DNA from: Deltaproteobacteria bacterium
GTDB taxonomy: Bacteria; Desulfobacterota; Binatia; UBA9968
NCBI GenBank assembly: GCA_005878685.1
Contig: VBLN01000046.1
Location: 1 to 15,281 of the forward strand
Direction: 5' to 3'
DNA: 15,281 bases
Below the pieces are notes generated by a model. The model saw only the letters and a list, made by a program, of their open reading frames with translations, did no database searches and had not been told where the DNA came from. Every line of letters starts with the position of its first letter. The stretch's first letter is position 1. Made by a program: the position numbers and the translations under genes. Of the stretch, positions 7,265 through 14,380 are shown piece after piece.

Positions 7265-7429
7265 TCAGCTCTCTCCCCACAGCCGTTTGAGAAAGCCGCT
7301 GTCTCTTAGCTCCGTGAAAAAACGGGGAACGTAGAAATCCTCGGGTTTTGCTGAAGCTGCCTGCGGGACGGTTTTGCCGATCAGCCCGATAATGAGCTCG
7401 ATTCCTTTCGGATCCCACAAAGTTATGCA
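7265..7429 (-). pseudogene. C-terminal remnant of a NitT/TauT-type solute-binding protein
   Basis: Read on the minus strand, 54 codons end at TGA 7265-7267. They give DPKGIELIIGLIGKTVP followed by AKPEDFYVPRFFTELRDSGF and LKRLWGES. This matches the family's C-terminus and closely parallels the end of the neighbouring intact binding protein (ADPRDFVEPRLIREIEASGL, then IKRLYGE). An in-frame TAA at 7430-7432 and no further similarity upstream show that the rest of the gene is gone. There is no start codon or ribosome site. It faces the neighbouring intact gene in the opposite orientation, so it is not a simple tandem duplicate. It appears to be a relic of a longer gene destroyed by rearrangement. 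Confidence 0.75.
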
Positions 7430-7449
7430 TTAGCACAAGGCCCCTCATA

Positions 7450-7471
7450 TTGACAGGCAGATTTCCAGGTG
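7450..7471 (+). promoter_or_regulatory. Possible -35 element before the solute-binding protein gene
   Basis: TTGACA at 7450-7455 lies about 90 bases before the TTG start at 7546. The -10 region is poor, with only GATACC at a short spacing, so only the -35 match is solid. Confidence 0.25.
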
Positions 7472-7545
7472 ATACCCGTTCGACAGTTCTGCGCTAGCTC
7501 GATGGCAGACCAAGGGCTCAGCGCGAAAGATAGAGGAGGAAATCT

Positions 7546-8559
7546 TTGTCGTCTCCGATACGTAAGATCTGTTTCATAATAGTCTGTCTTCTTGTCGTGC
7601 TCACGACGACGCCAGGTCGTGCTGCAGAAGCGCTGCAAAAGCTTCGCGTCGCCTACGCAGCGGTGACTGCGGCCTTCGCGATCCCCTGGATCGCCAAAGA
7701 GGCAGGGATATTCCAGCGTCATGGTCTGGATGTCGAGCTGGTTTATATCGCCGCCGGGTCGCGCGCGGTGCAAACGCTGGTCGGGGGCAGCGTCGACGTT
7801 GCGGCGATCGGCGGACCGGCCGGCGTCGATGCCAAACTGGCCGGAGCGGATACGGTCTATGTGGCCATCCCGGTGAACCGTGTCATTGTGTTCACGGTGG
7901 CCGCGCCGCAAATCCAGCGGGTCGAAGATCTGCGCGGAAAGATTATCGGGGTTACCCGCGTCGGAACCGTCACGGACTTCTTCACGCGGTTGTTCGTGCG
8001 CCAGGCTGGGCTCGTGCCCGACCGCGATGTCGCTATCCGACAGACGGGCGGTCTGCCGGAGACGCTCGCGGCGCTCAAGGCCGGGCAAGTCCACGCTGGC
8101 ACTTTCGGCTTTCCGGCGGTCCTCCATGCCCGCGCCGCGGGCTTTCATGTCTTGATCGACTACGCCACCCTGGGATTTCGCTACCCGCTCTCCTCCGTAG
8201 TGGTGACCCAAAGCACGCTGCGCAGCCGGGAGTCCGCCATCCGCCGATTTCTCGAGGCGCATATCGAGGGCGTGCATCGTTTCCGCACCGATCCGGCCTT
8301 TGCGATGAGCGTGCTCGGAAAATATACCCAGACCACCGACCAGACGATTTTGGAAGAGACACAGAAGGTTTATGCCTCGGCTTTCGAGCGGGTTCCCTAC
8401 CCTGATGCGGAAGATCTCAAGCTCGGGCTGGTTCAGGTCAGCGAGAATAACCCGCGCGCCCGCGGCGCCGACCCGCGAGACTTTGTCGAGCCTCGTCTGA
8501 TCCGTGAGATCGAAGCCAGTGGGTTGATCAAGCGGCTCTATGGCGAGCAAGGCAAGTGA
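7546..8559 (+). CDS. ABC transporter solute-binding protein, NitT/TauT (SsuA/THI5-like) family
   Basis: A 337-residue periplasmic binding protein. The start is TTG 7546, supported by GAGGAGGA at 7533-7540 five bases upstream. Residues 1-26 are a signal peptide with a likely cut after GRA. The mature part starts KLRVAYAAVTAAFAIPWIAKE, followed by AGIFQRHGLDVELVYI and the GSVDVAAIGG turn, all hallmarks of NMT1/SsuA-like proteins. GKIIGVTRVGTVTDF marks the second lobe and the C-terminus is SGLIKRLYGEQ. Such proteins capture small organic molecules (sulfonates, nitrate, pyrimidines, aromatic acids) for an ABC importer. No permease or ATPase gene is nearby. It is convergent with the LigJ-like gene, whose stop lies 26 bases beyond, and the ligand is unknown. 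Confidence 0.9.
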   Translation: MSSPIRKICFIIVCLLVVLTTTPGRAAEALQKLRVAYAAVTAAFAIPWIAKEAGIFQRHGLDVELVYIAAGSRAVQTLVGGSVDVAAIGGPAGVDAKLAGADTVYVAIPVNRVIVFTVAAPQIQRVEDLRGKIIGVTRVGTVTDFFTRLFVRQAGLVPDRDVAIRQTGGLPETLAALKAGQVHAGTFGFPAVLHARAAGFHVLIDYATLGFRYPLSSVVVTQSTLRSRESAIRRFLEAHIEGVHRFRTDPAFAMSVLGKYTQTTDQTILEETQKVYASAFERVPYPDAEDLKLGLVQVSENNPRARGADPRDFVEPRLIREIEASGLIKRLYGEQGK

Positions 8560-8570
8560 ACAAGAATGAG

Positions 8571-8587
8571 GTAGCAGCGACCTGCTA
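8571..8587. repeat. Short stem-loop between convergent genes
   Basis: TAGCAG (8572-8577) and CTGCTA (8582-8587) could form a six-pair hairpin with a CGAC loop, covering the stop codon of the LigJ-like gene. No T-run follows, so it is at best a weak bidirectional terminator. Confidence 0.25.
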
Positions 8588-9589
8588 GGGCTTGGACTGA
8601 GCCGACACGCGCGAGAAAACTTTTCGCACATTGCCCTCGGTGATCTTGCGGCGATCTTCTTCAGTCAGCCAGTCGATGGACTTAAATATCGGCACGATGT
8701 CCTCGAAATTCCGTCCGGTCTTGGGGTCGATGGCATTGACCGCGCCAAACATCTCCGTGGCGAACAGAACGTTGTCGACGCCGATCCGCTTGATCAAAAG
8801 CTCCATCGACTCCTTGTCGTAAATCGCCATATCCCAGTAAACCTTGCGCACCGCTTCCTCGAAAGGTTCCAGTCCCTCCTTAACGTGCATGCCCCGATGC
8901 CGGTTCCACTGATAGGGAATCGCGCCGCCGCCGTGCGGGATGATAATTTTCAGTTTGGGAAAATCTTTGAAGACACGTGATCTCAGGAGCTCCACCGCCC
9001 CGGAATGGTGCTGGGCAATGTAATAGGAGTTAGTCAGGTGCATCGCCGGGTTGAGCGAGGCGCTGGCATGAATGGTGCAGGGCACATCCAACTCCACCAT
9101 TTTCTCCCACAGCGGATACCACCATTCGCTTCCCAAAGAAGGGGTCAGTGGCTCACGCCCTCCAGCCACGTCGGGATTGACGTTGCAGCCGACGAACCCC
9201 AACTCCTTTACACAGCGCCCGAGTTCGTCCACCCATTCCTTGGGGCTCACGCCCGGGGATTGGGGCAATTGGCACACGGGTGAGATCTTCTCCGGCCAGA
9301 GGCGGGCCACGCGCGCGATGAGATCGTTGCATGCCTCAGTCCAGTAGCGGCTCACGAGCGGCGATCCAAAGTGATGCCCCATCGCCGACGCCTGAGGAGA
9401 AAAGAGCAGCCTGTCGATGCCTGTTTCCTTCATCCGTGCGAACTGCCCCTGCATCGAGCGCAGGAGCGCTTCATCGCTGACTTGCAGCTTCGCCCGCCCG
9501 GGCCTGCCCAAATTGATAATTTGCTGCGCGCGGTAACCCTGCAATTCCAGCGGCGCCGTAGTGTAGTGGGTGTGGGCATCGATGATCAT
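8585..9589 (-). CDS. ligJ: LigJ-like 4-oxalomesaconate hydratase (amidohydrolase superfamily)
   Basis: A 334-residue COG2159 enzyme. The start is ATG 9589, with AGGAGG nine bases upstream; it puts the metal motif at the very N-terminus (MIIDAHTHYTTAP) as in LigJ, whereas an upstream start would add 49 unrelated residues. Expected metal and active-site residues are H6, H8, H174 (TIHASAS), H219 (IPHGGGAIPY) and E279 in LFATEMFGAVNAIDPKTG. A Glu in place of the usual Asp and the following GAV-x-x-IDP-x-TG are traits of LigJ-type hydratases. LigJ hydrates 4-oxalomesaconate to 4-carboxy-4-hydroxy-2-oxoadipate in the protocatechuate 4,5-cleavage and gallate pathways. LPQSPGV and NVNPD-x-x-GG also fit. 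It is divergent from the HpaI-type aldolase gene. Another hydratase or decarboxylase substrate is possible. Confidence 0.78.
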   Translation of the reverse strand: MIIDAHTHYTTAPLELQGYRAQQIINLGRPGRAKLQVSDEALLRSMQGQFARMKETGIDRLLFSPQASAMGHHFGSPLVSRYWTEACNDLIARVARLWPEKISPVCQLPQSPGVSPKEWVDELGRCVKELGFVGCNVNPDVAGGREPLTPSLGSEWWYPLWEKMVELDVPCTIHASASLNPAMHLTNSYYIAQHHSGAVELLRSRVFKDFPKLKIIIPHGGGAIPYQWNRHRGMHVKEGLEPFEEAVRKVYWDMAIYDKESMELLIKRIGVDNVLFATEMFGAVNAIDPKTGRNFEDIVPIFKSIDWLTEEDRRKITEGNVRKVFSRVSAQSKP

Positions 9590-9641
9590 GAGTTTGTTCC
9601 TCCTGAGATCTTTAAGAGATTCGTGTTTCGTGATCCGTGCT

Positions 9642-9673
9642 CGTGTCCGCCTCTTCCCCCAGAGACGAACACG
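9642..9673. promoter_or_regulatory. Imperfect inverted repeat between divergent catabolic genes, possible operator
   Basis: CGTGTCCGCCTCT (9642-9654) and AGAGACGAACACG (9661-9673) pair at 11 of 13 positions around a six-base TCCCCC loop. An outer GTGCTC (9637-9642) and GAGCAC (9681-9686) pair extends the symmetry. It sits midway in the 153 bases between the two start codons. The placement suits a regulator-binding site for both genes or a leader hairpin. No regulator gene is visible in the window. Confidence 0.45.
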
Positions 9674-9742
9674 TGATATCGAGCACAATGAAACAGATGG
9701 GCCTTTTTCAACGGACTGTCTAAAAGAAAGGAGCATCGCCTT

Positions 9743-10606
9743 ATGTCAGACATACCGCGCCTCAACGGCGTAATCAAAGCCTTGGAAGAAGGCAAGATCG
9801 CATTCGTCGGATTTAATCCCGTCGATATCGAAAGCGCAATCGCGATCGCGAGCTCTCCTTACGATGGAATCGCATTTGAAATGGAGCACGCTCCCCTGGA
9901 CTTTCCTGGATTGAGACATGCGCTCCAGTCGATGCTCGACCGTCGCCAAATTCTCGATCGAGGAACACTCGCTCCCAAAGTGACGCCCATGGTGCGAATC
10001 CCCCCTAACGGGGGAGAGATGAATCAATGGGTCGCCAAGCAGGTACTCGATATAGGGGTCTTTGGGATCATCTTTCCCCATGTCAGCACGGTGGAGGAGG
10101 CGTGGAATGCCGTCAGCGCCTGCCGCTATCCTCGCCTTGCAGATGCTCCTCTTTATAACCCTCCGGGCATTCGCGGCGACGCGCCCGCCCGCGCGGCCCG
10201 TTACTGGGGACTGACTCAACAGGAATATTACAGCCGCGCCGATGTCTGGCCGCTCGCTCCGCAAGGGGAGATCTTAGTCGTCATTCAATGTGAAGATACG
10301 CGCGCGATCGACAATCTGCCAAAGATTCTTAAGGACGTTCCCGGGATCGGCGTGGTCCTCATCGGCGAAGGAGATCTAAGTCAAGAGCTGGGTCATCCGC
10401 GGGATTACGACCATCCGGTGGTTGCCGAGGCCATTAACAGCATCCTCAGGATATGCAAGGAGCACAAAGTCCCCTGCGGCCATCCCCACCCCGACGGCAA
10501 GAACATCGAGCGCCTCGTTTCAAACGGCTACCGATTCTTGATGCCAACGGCGCCGCGCTCCTTTGCCATCCTCGAGCAGGGCCGCAAGCTCTCCGGCAGG
10601 AGCTGA
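9743..10606 (+). CDS. HpcH/HpaI family class II aldolase
   Basis: A 287-residue TIM-barrel aldolase/citrate-lyase-family protein starting at ATG 9743, with AAAGGAG at 9727-9733. Motifs align with HpaI-type metal-dependent pyruvate aldolases. AFEMEHAPLDF (H49) corresponds to the catalytic His element and MVRIPPN (R85) to the pyruvate-binding Arg. E184 in VIQCED and D211 in GEGDLSQELGHP are the metal ligands. Known members cleave 4-hydroxy-2-oxo acids to pyruvate (or oxaloacetate) and an aldehyde or keto acid. Its divergent partner is LigJ-like, whose product 4-carboxy-4-hydroxy-2-oxoadipate is normally cleaved by an RraA-type aldolase (LigK). An HpaI-type enzyme could do this instead, but that is inference. 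It ends 14 bases from the convergent broken VOC gene. Confidence 0.85.
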   Translation: MSDIPRLNGVIKALEEGKIAFVGFNPVDIESAIAIASSPYDGIAFEMEHAPLDFPGLRHALQSMLDRRQILDRGTLAPKVTPMVRIPPNGGEMNQWVAKQVLDIGVFGIIFPHVSTVEEAWNAVSACRYPRLADAPLYNPPGIRGDAPARAARYWGLTQQEYYSRADVWPLAPQGEILVVIQCEDTRAIDNLPKILKDVPGIGVVLIGEGDLSQELGHPRDYDHPVVAEAINSILRICKEHKVPCGHPHPDGKNIERLVSNGYRFLMPTAPRSFAILEQGRKLSGRS

Positions 10607-10620
10607 CGGGGCGAACTCCC

Positions 10621-11120
10621 CTACCTGTTGATGTGTGTGTCTTGGCCGGGGACCGGATTGGCGACCGCCTCTTCCAGGCCCCGGATTCCCTTCCATTCGG
10701 TGGCGGGACGAACATGGCCGTCGCTTCCGATCTGATCGAGGCCCCAATAGATTTCTACGCAATGATGGTCGGGATCGAGAAACTCCACGGAGATCTGGCA
10801 TCCCGCCCTGCGGCGCCCGTCGAACGTGATCGGAACCTCATGCCCACGTAGGCGATCCCGCACGCGAAAAACCTCCTCCAGCGTCCCAACCTCGAAGGCA
10901 ACATGATGGAGCTCGATGTGTTTCGATTGTTCCGGTCCCGCGCCAACCAATGCAATGGAGTGGTGGTCCGTACCGCACCGCAGGAAAGCGAAGCCTCCGG
11001 GCTGCACATGGAGCGCTCCAGATCGCTCACCTGCAAGACCACATGTCCCAGGCGCCGAACCTTAAACGGCATTCCTGCCGGCGGAGCCATCTTTCTCAAT
11101 TTCTCGACATCCAGAGCCAT
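10621..11120 (-). pseudogene. VOC (glyoxalase/extradiol dioxygenase fold) gene with internal deletion and frameshift
   Basis: The gene starts properly at ATG 11120 after GGAGG and reads through FKVRRLGHVVLQVSDLERS, the opening of a VOC module. The expected FYxxVLGF helix region of about 16 residues is absent. Near 11005-11015 the protein continues in another frame with QPGGFAFLRCGTDHHSIALV, then ELHHVAFEV, and finally HHCVEIYWGL before the TAG at 10621. The second frame holds most of the fold, including H and E residues at the places of metal ligands (HHVAFEV, HCVEIYW). One event that removed roughly 46-49 bases explains both the missing helix and the frame change. It sits 28 bases downstream of a solute-binding protein gene. 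Single-module extradiol dioxygenase or fosfomycin-resistance-like members are possible ancestors. An assembly error is the alternative. Confidence 0.75.
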
Positions 11121-11148
11121 AGAATCCTCCTTCTATTTCGCCTTTCGA

Positions 11149-12105
11149 TTACTTCTTGGCGAGCAGATTGATAAAACTGTAATCAATCATCTCATTCACG
11201 GGGATCTTTCTTTTGAGTCTCCCCGCCTCAACCTCCTGATCGATGGCGACGGCGATGCCCTTCTCGGCAATCCGGCCATCGAGCGGGAAGGAGTCGCGGT
11301 ATTCGTCATATCCAGCTCCAGCCTCCGCCGCGTCCATCTGAACGTATTTCCTGAGCGCCCTGATGCCTTCTTCCCGATTCTCGCGGGTGTACTTCACCCC
11401 TCTCTGGAAAGCTTTAAGGAATTTCACGGTCTGTTCCTTTTCTCTGGCCAACCAAGACTCCTGGGCAACAAACCCGACGTTGGTCCAATCGGGGTAAAGC
11501 TCCTTCAGATCGAAGAGCTGTCTGAAGCCCATCGCCTTCGCGCGCTCGGTCACGGGAAACCATAACACAGTGGCATCGACGATCCCCGAGGCCGGGGCGG
11601 TGAAGCGCGCGGGGGTGGCGCCAATCTGCAAGAGAGTCACATCCTTGGGATCAACCCCAAAATGGCGTAGGCTCGAGCGCGTCAGAAATTCCGAAAGAGA
11701 GCCGAAGCGGCTGATGGCAAATTTTTTCCCTTTGGATTCCTTCAGCGATTTGAAGTTGGGATTGGCGTAGATTTGAAACGGCATCAGATTGGAGATCGCC
11801 CAGAAGTTCTTGATCTCGACGCCGCTTGCCCGAGCCAGCACGGTTTCCGGCACTCCGCCGGCCATAATTTGCACATCGCCGCCGATGAGAGCCTGGAGAT
11901 TGGTATTGCCCGCATTGAACATGACTACAAGGACATCCAGTCCCTCGCCTTTGAAGAAACCCTTATCCTGAGTCACGTAGATCGGCAGGAACGCCACGTT
12001 CACCGTGGAAACCCCGACGACAATTCTGGCATCCACTTGCTTAAGTTGAAGCCCGCTCAAAAGAAGGATAAGCCAAATGACCAGCCAAACCTGGCCCCGA
12101 CTCAT
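11149..12105 (-). CDS. ABC transporter solute-binding protein, NitT/TauT family
   Basis: A 318-residue periplasmic protein starting at ATG 12105 with GGGAGG upstream. The signal peptide covers about residues 1-26 with a likely cut after VDA. The mature protein begins RIVVGVSTVNVAFLPIYVTQ, then KGFFKGEGLDVLVVMF and the ligand-lobe turn IGGDVQIMAGG, characteristic of the SsuA/NMT1 family. GKKFAISRFGSLSEF is the second-lobe motif and the protein ends in IPVNEMIDYSFINLLAKK. It is separated from the upstream deacetylase gene by a strong terminator and lies 28 bases before the broken VOC gene, so they probably shared a transcript. The AT-rich patch at about 12155-12190 may hold its promoter. Transport partners are absent here and the ligand is unknown. 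Confidence 0.9.
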   Translation of the reverse strand: MSRGQVWLVIWLILLLSGLQLKQVDARIVVGVSTVNVAFLPIYVTQDKGFFKGEGLDVLVVMFNAGNTNLQALIGGDVQIMAGGVPETVLARASGVEIKNFWAISNLMPFQIYANPNFKSLKESKGKKFAISRFGSLSEFLTRSSLRHFGVDPKDVTLLQIGATPARFTAPASGIVDATVLWFPVTERAKAMGFRQLFDLKELYPDWTNVGFVAQESWLAREKEQTVKFLKAFQRGVKYTRENREEGIRALRKYVQMDAAEAGAGYDEYRDSFPLDGRIAEKGIAVAIDQEVEAGRLKRKIPVNEMIDYSFINLLAKK

Positions 12106-12200
12106 GGACCGTGCCTCCCGCTGCTCGACTATCAGCGCCGCGCGCGCAATGGTAGAGCAGATGATATTAAATCAACCTTTATAAGGAAAGAGTCCCGGCT

Positions 12201-12240
12201 AAAAACAAAAAGGCCCAGGCTCTTGTGAGCCGGGGCCTTT
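12201..12240 (-). terminator. Intrinsic terminator of the deacetylase gene
   Basis: Arms AAAGGCCCAGGCTC (12209-12222) and GAGCCGGGGCCTTT (12227-12240) pair at 13 of 14 positions around TTGT. Read on the minus strand, the stem is followed by a T-rich tail (complement of 12201-12208). It lies 50 bases beyond the deacetylase stop and isolates it from the next solute-binding protein gene. Confidence 0.88.
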
Positions 12241-12290
12241 CCATCTTTACATCTGGCGGGATCAGGCGCTCAATTTTTTGATTCCTCACA

Positions 12291-13154
12291 TCAAGAGCCC
12301 ACCACCTCTTTCAGATGCCCTTTTCTCGAGTCAGTTCCGGAACTGAGTTTGAGGGTCAATTCGGCGACCTCACTCCCGCGCACAAACCAGACACTCGTAT
12401 GTTTGCGCATGTATAGGATCATCTCCTTTAATGCCTTCGCTCTTCCCGGCCGGCTGGAGATATAGGGGTGAAATTGGAAGGGACAGAAAGTCAGCGACTG
12501 TTGGGACTCTTCGTAGAGCTCGTCGAAGAACGCCTTCCACACAACCAAGGCGTCGTTCGGGTTGCCCGAATCTCTATGCGTGTAGATCCTGCCGTCGCCG
12601 AAGGGGTGTCTGGGCAGCTCGACCAGCCTGCGACTGTTGTTTTCCCAGATAAAGGGGAGATCGTAAGCAAACGAATTGCTATTCCAGAGGTAGCCGTGCT
12701 CCATCAACAACTCGATGCTGTTGGAACTCTGGGTGCAGGAGCGCCACCCCACCGGCCGTTTCCCGGTCCGTTTCTCGATCATCTCAGTCGTCTTCCGGAT
12801 GACCTCTTTCTCCTGCTCCCGGGTCAGGTCTCGTGCGACCTCGTGATGGTAGCCGTGGCCTGCGATCTCGTGTCCCTTTTGAACGATCGCTTTGACCTGC
12901 TCAGGATAGCGCTCGGCGATGGCGCCACAGGTAAGAAAGGTCGCTTTGACTCCGGTCTCCTGCAGGATCCTGAGGATTCGCCATATGCCGGTCCTCGGCC
13001 CGTATTCTCCCTGGGTCCATTCCTCATGATTGATCTTCCCGTCGCGGTCGGGTTTCACATCCTCCCCGCCCTGAAAGTCAAACGTCAACAACACCGCCAT
13101 GCGATGGCCTTCGGGCCAGCCAAGCTTATCTTTGAGGTGACGTTCCTGAATCAT
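12291..13154 (-). CDS. NodB-domain polysaccharide deacetylase-like hydrolase (HpPgdA/PuuE-like)
   Basis: A 287-residue protein of carbohydrate esterase family 4 fold, starting at ATG 13154 after AAGGGAGG. Motif 1 is TFDFQGGED (D26). Motif 2 is HEIAGHGYHH, where H100 and H104 are the metal histidines. GWRSCTQSSNS (about 137-146) replaces the usual R-x-P motif, and the late motif QFHPY holds H229. The segment YGPRTGIWRILRILQETGVK with ATFLTCG is typical of the cytosolic HpPgdA/allantoinase-like branch. No signal peptide is visible, so peptidoglycan or a polymer is an unlikely substrate. Hydrolysis of a small imide, ureide or amide is a better guess. It follows a solute-binding protein gene after 81 bases on the same strand, suggesting uptake and hydrolysis of one compound. 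Confidence 0.85.
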   Translation of the reverse strand: MIQERHLKDKLGWPEGHRMAVLLTFDFQGGEDVKPDRDGKINHEEWTQGEYGPRTGIWRILRILQETGVKATFLTCGAIAERYPEQVKAIVQKGHEIAGHGYHHEVARDLTREQEKEVIRKTTEMIEKRTGKRPVGWRSCTQSSNSIELLMEHGYLWNSNSFAYDLPFIWENNSRRLVELPRHPFGDGRIYTHRDSGNPNDALVVWKAFFDELYEESQQSLTFCPFQFHPYISSRPGRAKALKEMILYMRKHTSVWFVRGSEVAELTLKLSSGTDSRKGHLKEVVGS

Positions 13155-13235
13155 TTTCCGCCTCCCTTCGTTACAGCCGAGGTCATATCGTCAAGTAAAG
13201 TAGCTTAACTTCCAAATGGACGTCAAGCCTGTCAT

Positions 13236-14219
13236 CTACGGCTTCCAGCCGCTTGCTTTGAATTCGTCGTTCGCCTTACGGATGAAGCTGAAGTCAAAGA
13301 CATCGCTGACTTTGATCTCACGGTTGACTTTGGTGGTCTTTTTCATGTCATCGATGAATTCCTGGAGGATCTTGTCGTCGCTCCATCCTTCTCGAACCAT
13401 GAGCTTCGACTCGTAGTCGTAGATGTCAGCAACCATCTCGCGGTCTTTGGATCTAAGGACCTCCATCATGTATTGGATGGAAGGCTCGCGCTTGGACAGG
13501 AAGTAGCGGAGTCCTTTGAGGCTGGCCCGAACGAACTTGGAGACCTTTGCCGGCTCTTTGCTGATTTTCTCCTGGGTGGTCACCAGCCCGCCTTGAATGA
13601 ACTTTACATAGTCGCCCGCGGAGGCGAGCTTGGTCAAACCCTCCCGTTGGGCTCTGATGCTGGTCGTGGGGTTCATAAGAGTTGCCTGGATCGCGTTTCC
13701 TTTGAGCGCCGGATAGCGGACATCGTCCCCTCCCATGACGATCAGTTTCGCGTCTTTTACGGGATCGATGCCGTTCTTTCTCAGGATCTCTTTTGTCACC
13801 ACGGCGAGCGAACCCTCAGGAGACATGATTCCTATGATAGCTCCATGCAATTGCGCAATCGATTTGATTTGGGGCGTGGCGATGAGATCCCACGAAGGTG
13901 TGTCCTGGGTAACAGCGATGATCTTCACGGGCACGCCTCTGACCGCCGCAGCCAGGGCGCTCCCGGCATTGGTAAAGAAATCGACCTCTCCGGCGAGCGC
14001 GGTCCTTATGGCGATCTCTCCGCGAATGCTGAGAATCTCAACATTGAGGCCCTCTTCCTTGTAATAGCCTTGCTTGTTAGCGATAAGAAAATAGAGGACA
14101 GAAGAAGACATGGAAGGGTAAGCAATTCGAACATTCTCTAGAGCTAGGGATGGATCGAAGAGGCAAAGCAAGTAAAGGGCGGCGACCATGCATGTTAAGA
14201 CAATCCTTTTCACCCTCAT
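13236..14219 (-). CDS. ABC transporter solute-binding protein, NitT/TauT family
   Basis: A 327-residue periplasmic protein. Start ATG 14219 is chosen because AAGGAAGGA lies just upstream and the protein then begins with a proper signal peptide (MRVKRIVLTCMVAALYLLCL, likely cut after SLA). A start 15 codons earlier would put a non-signal extension in front. The mature protein starts ENVRIAYPSMSSSVLYFLIA, followed by KQGYYKEEGLNVEILSI and the GEVDFFTNAGSA turn; HGAIIGIMSPEGSLAV is the second lobe. The C-terminus FDFSFIRKANDEFKASGW is typical. It probably heads a short unit with the NodB-type hydrolase downstream. A TTGACG box in the upstream region (about 14308-14313, minus strand) is the only promoter hint. 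Confidence 0.9.
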   Translation of the reverse strand: MRVKRIVLTCMVAALYLLCLFDPSLALENVRIAYPSMSSSVLYFLIANKQGYYKEEGLNVEILSIRGEIAIRTALAGEVDFFTNAGSALAAAVRGVPVKIIAVTQDTPSWDLIATPQIKSIAQLHGAIIGIMSPEGSLAVVTKEILRKNGIDPVKDAKLIVMGGDDVRYPALKGNAIQATLMNPTTSIRAQREGLTKLASAGDYVKFIQGGLVTTQEKISKEPAKVSKFVRASLKGLRYFLSKREPSIQYMMEVLRSKDREMVADIYDYESKLMVREGWSDDKILQEFIDDMKKTTKVNREIKVSDVFDFSFIRKANDEFKASGWKP

Positions 14220-14312
14220 AAGATCCTTCCTTGCGAAAGGGTTGAATCCTGCCGTTGAAGGCACTAGCGCTCTGATATTTACCGTAAAACTATTCTAGGC
14301 GAAGAGAGCCGT

Positions 14313-14334
14313 CAAGCAGGCAAAACATTGCTTG
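14313..14334. repeat. Inverted repeat between dsbA-like and solute-binding genes
   Basis: CAAGCA (14313-14318) and TGCTTG (14329-14334) can pair around a ten-base loop, about 47 bases beyond the stop of the DsbA-like gene. No clear T-run follows, so it is a weak terminator candidate or an operator half-site pair. Confidence 0.3.
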
Positions 14335-14380
14335 AAACCGTAAACTTGGTTAGGACTGAGGTGCAAGTAACTTGGTGGGT

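Noticed and set aside
7209..7448. 79-codon minus-strand frame overlapping the solute-binding protein relic
   Set aside because: This is a different frame from the one carrying family similarity, and its product resembles nothing.
7423..8631. 402-codon open frame on the minus strand
   Set aside because: It lies antisense to the solute-binding protein gene, which has a strong ribosome site, a signal peptide and family motifs. The antisense product is Arg- and Asp-rich with no recognisable domain.
9590..9736. 49-residue N-terminal extension of the LigJ-like protein
   Set aside because: The extension has no similarity to the family and would place the metal motif internally. ATG 9589 has a proper AGGAGG upstream, and the divergent promoter region occupies this stretch.
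12468..13208. 246-codon plus-strand frame over the NodB-type gene
   Set aside because: It is antisense to a gene with clear NodB motifs, a ribosome site and a terminator, so it is a shadow frame.
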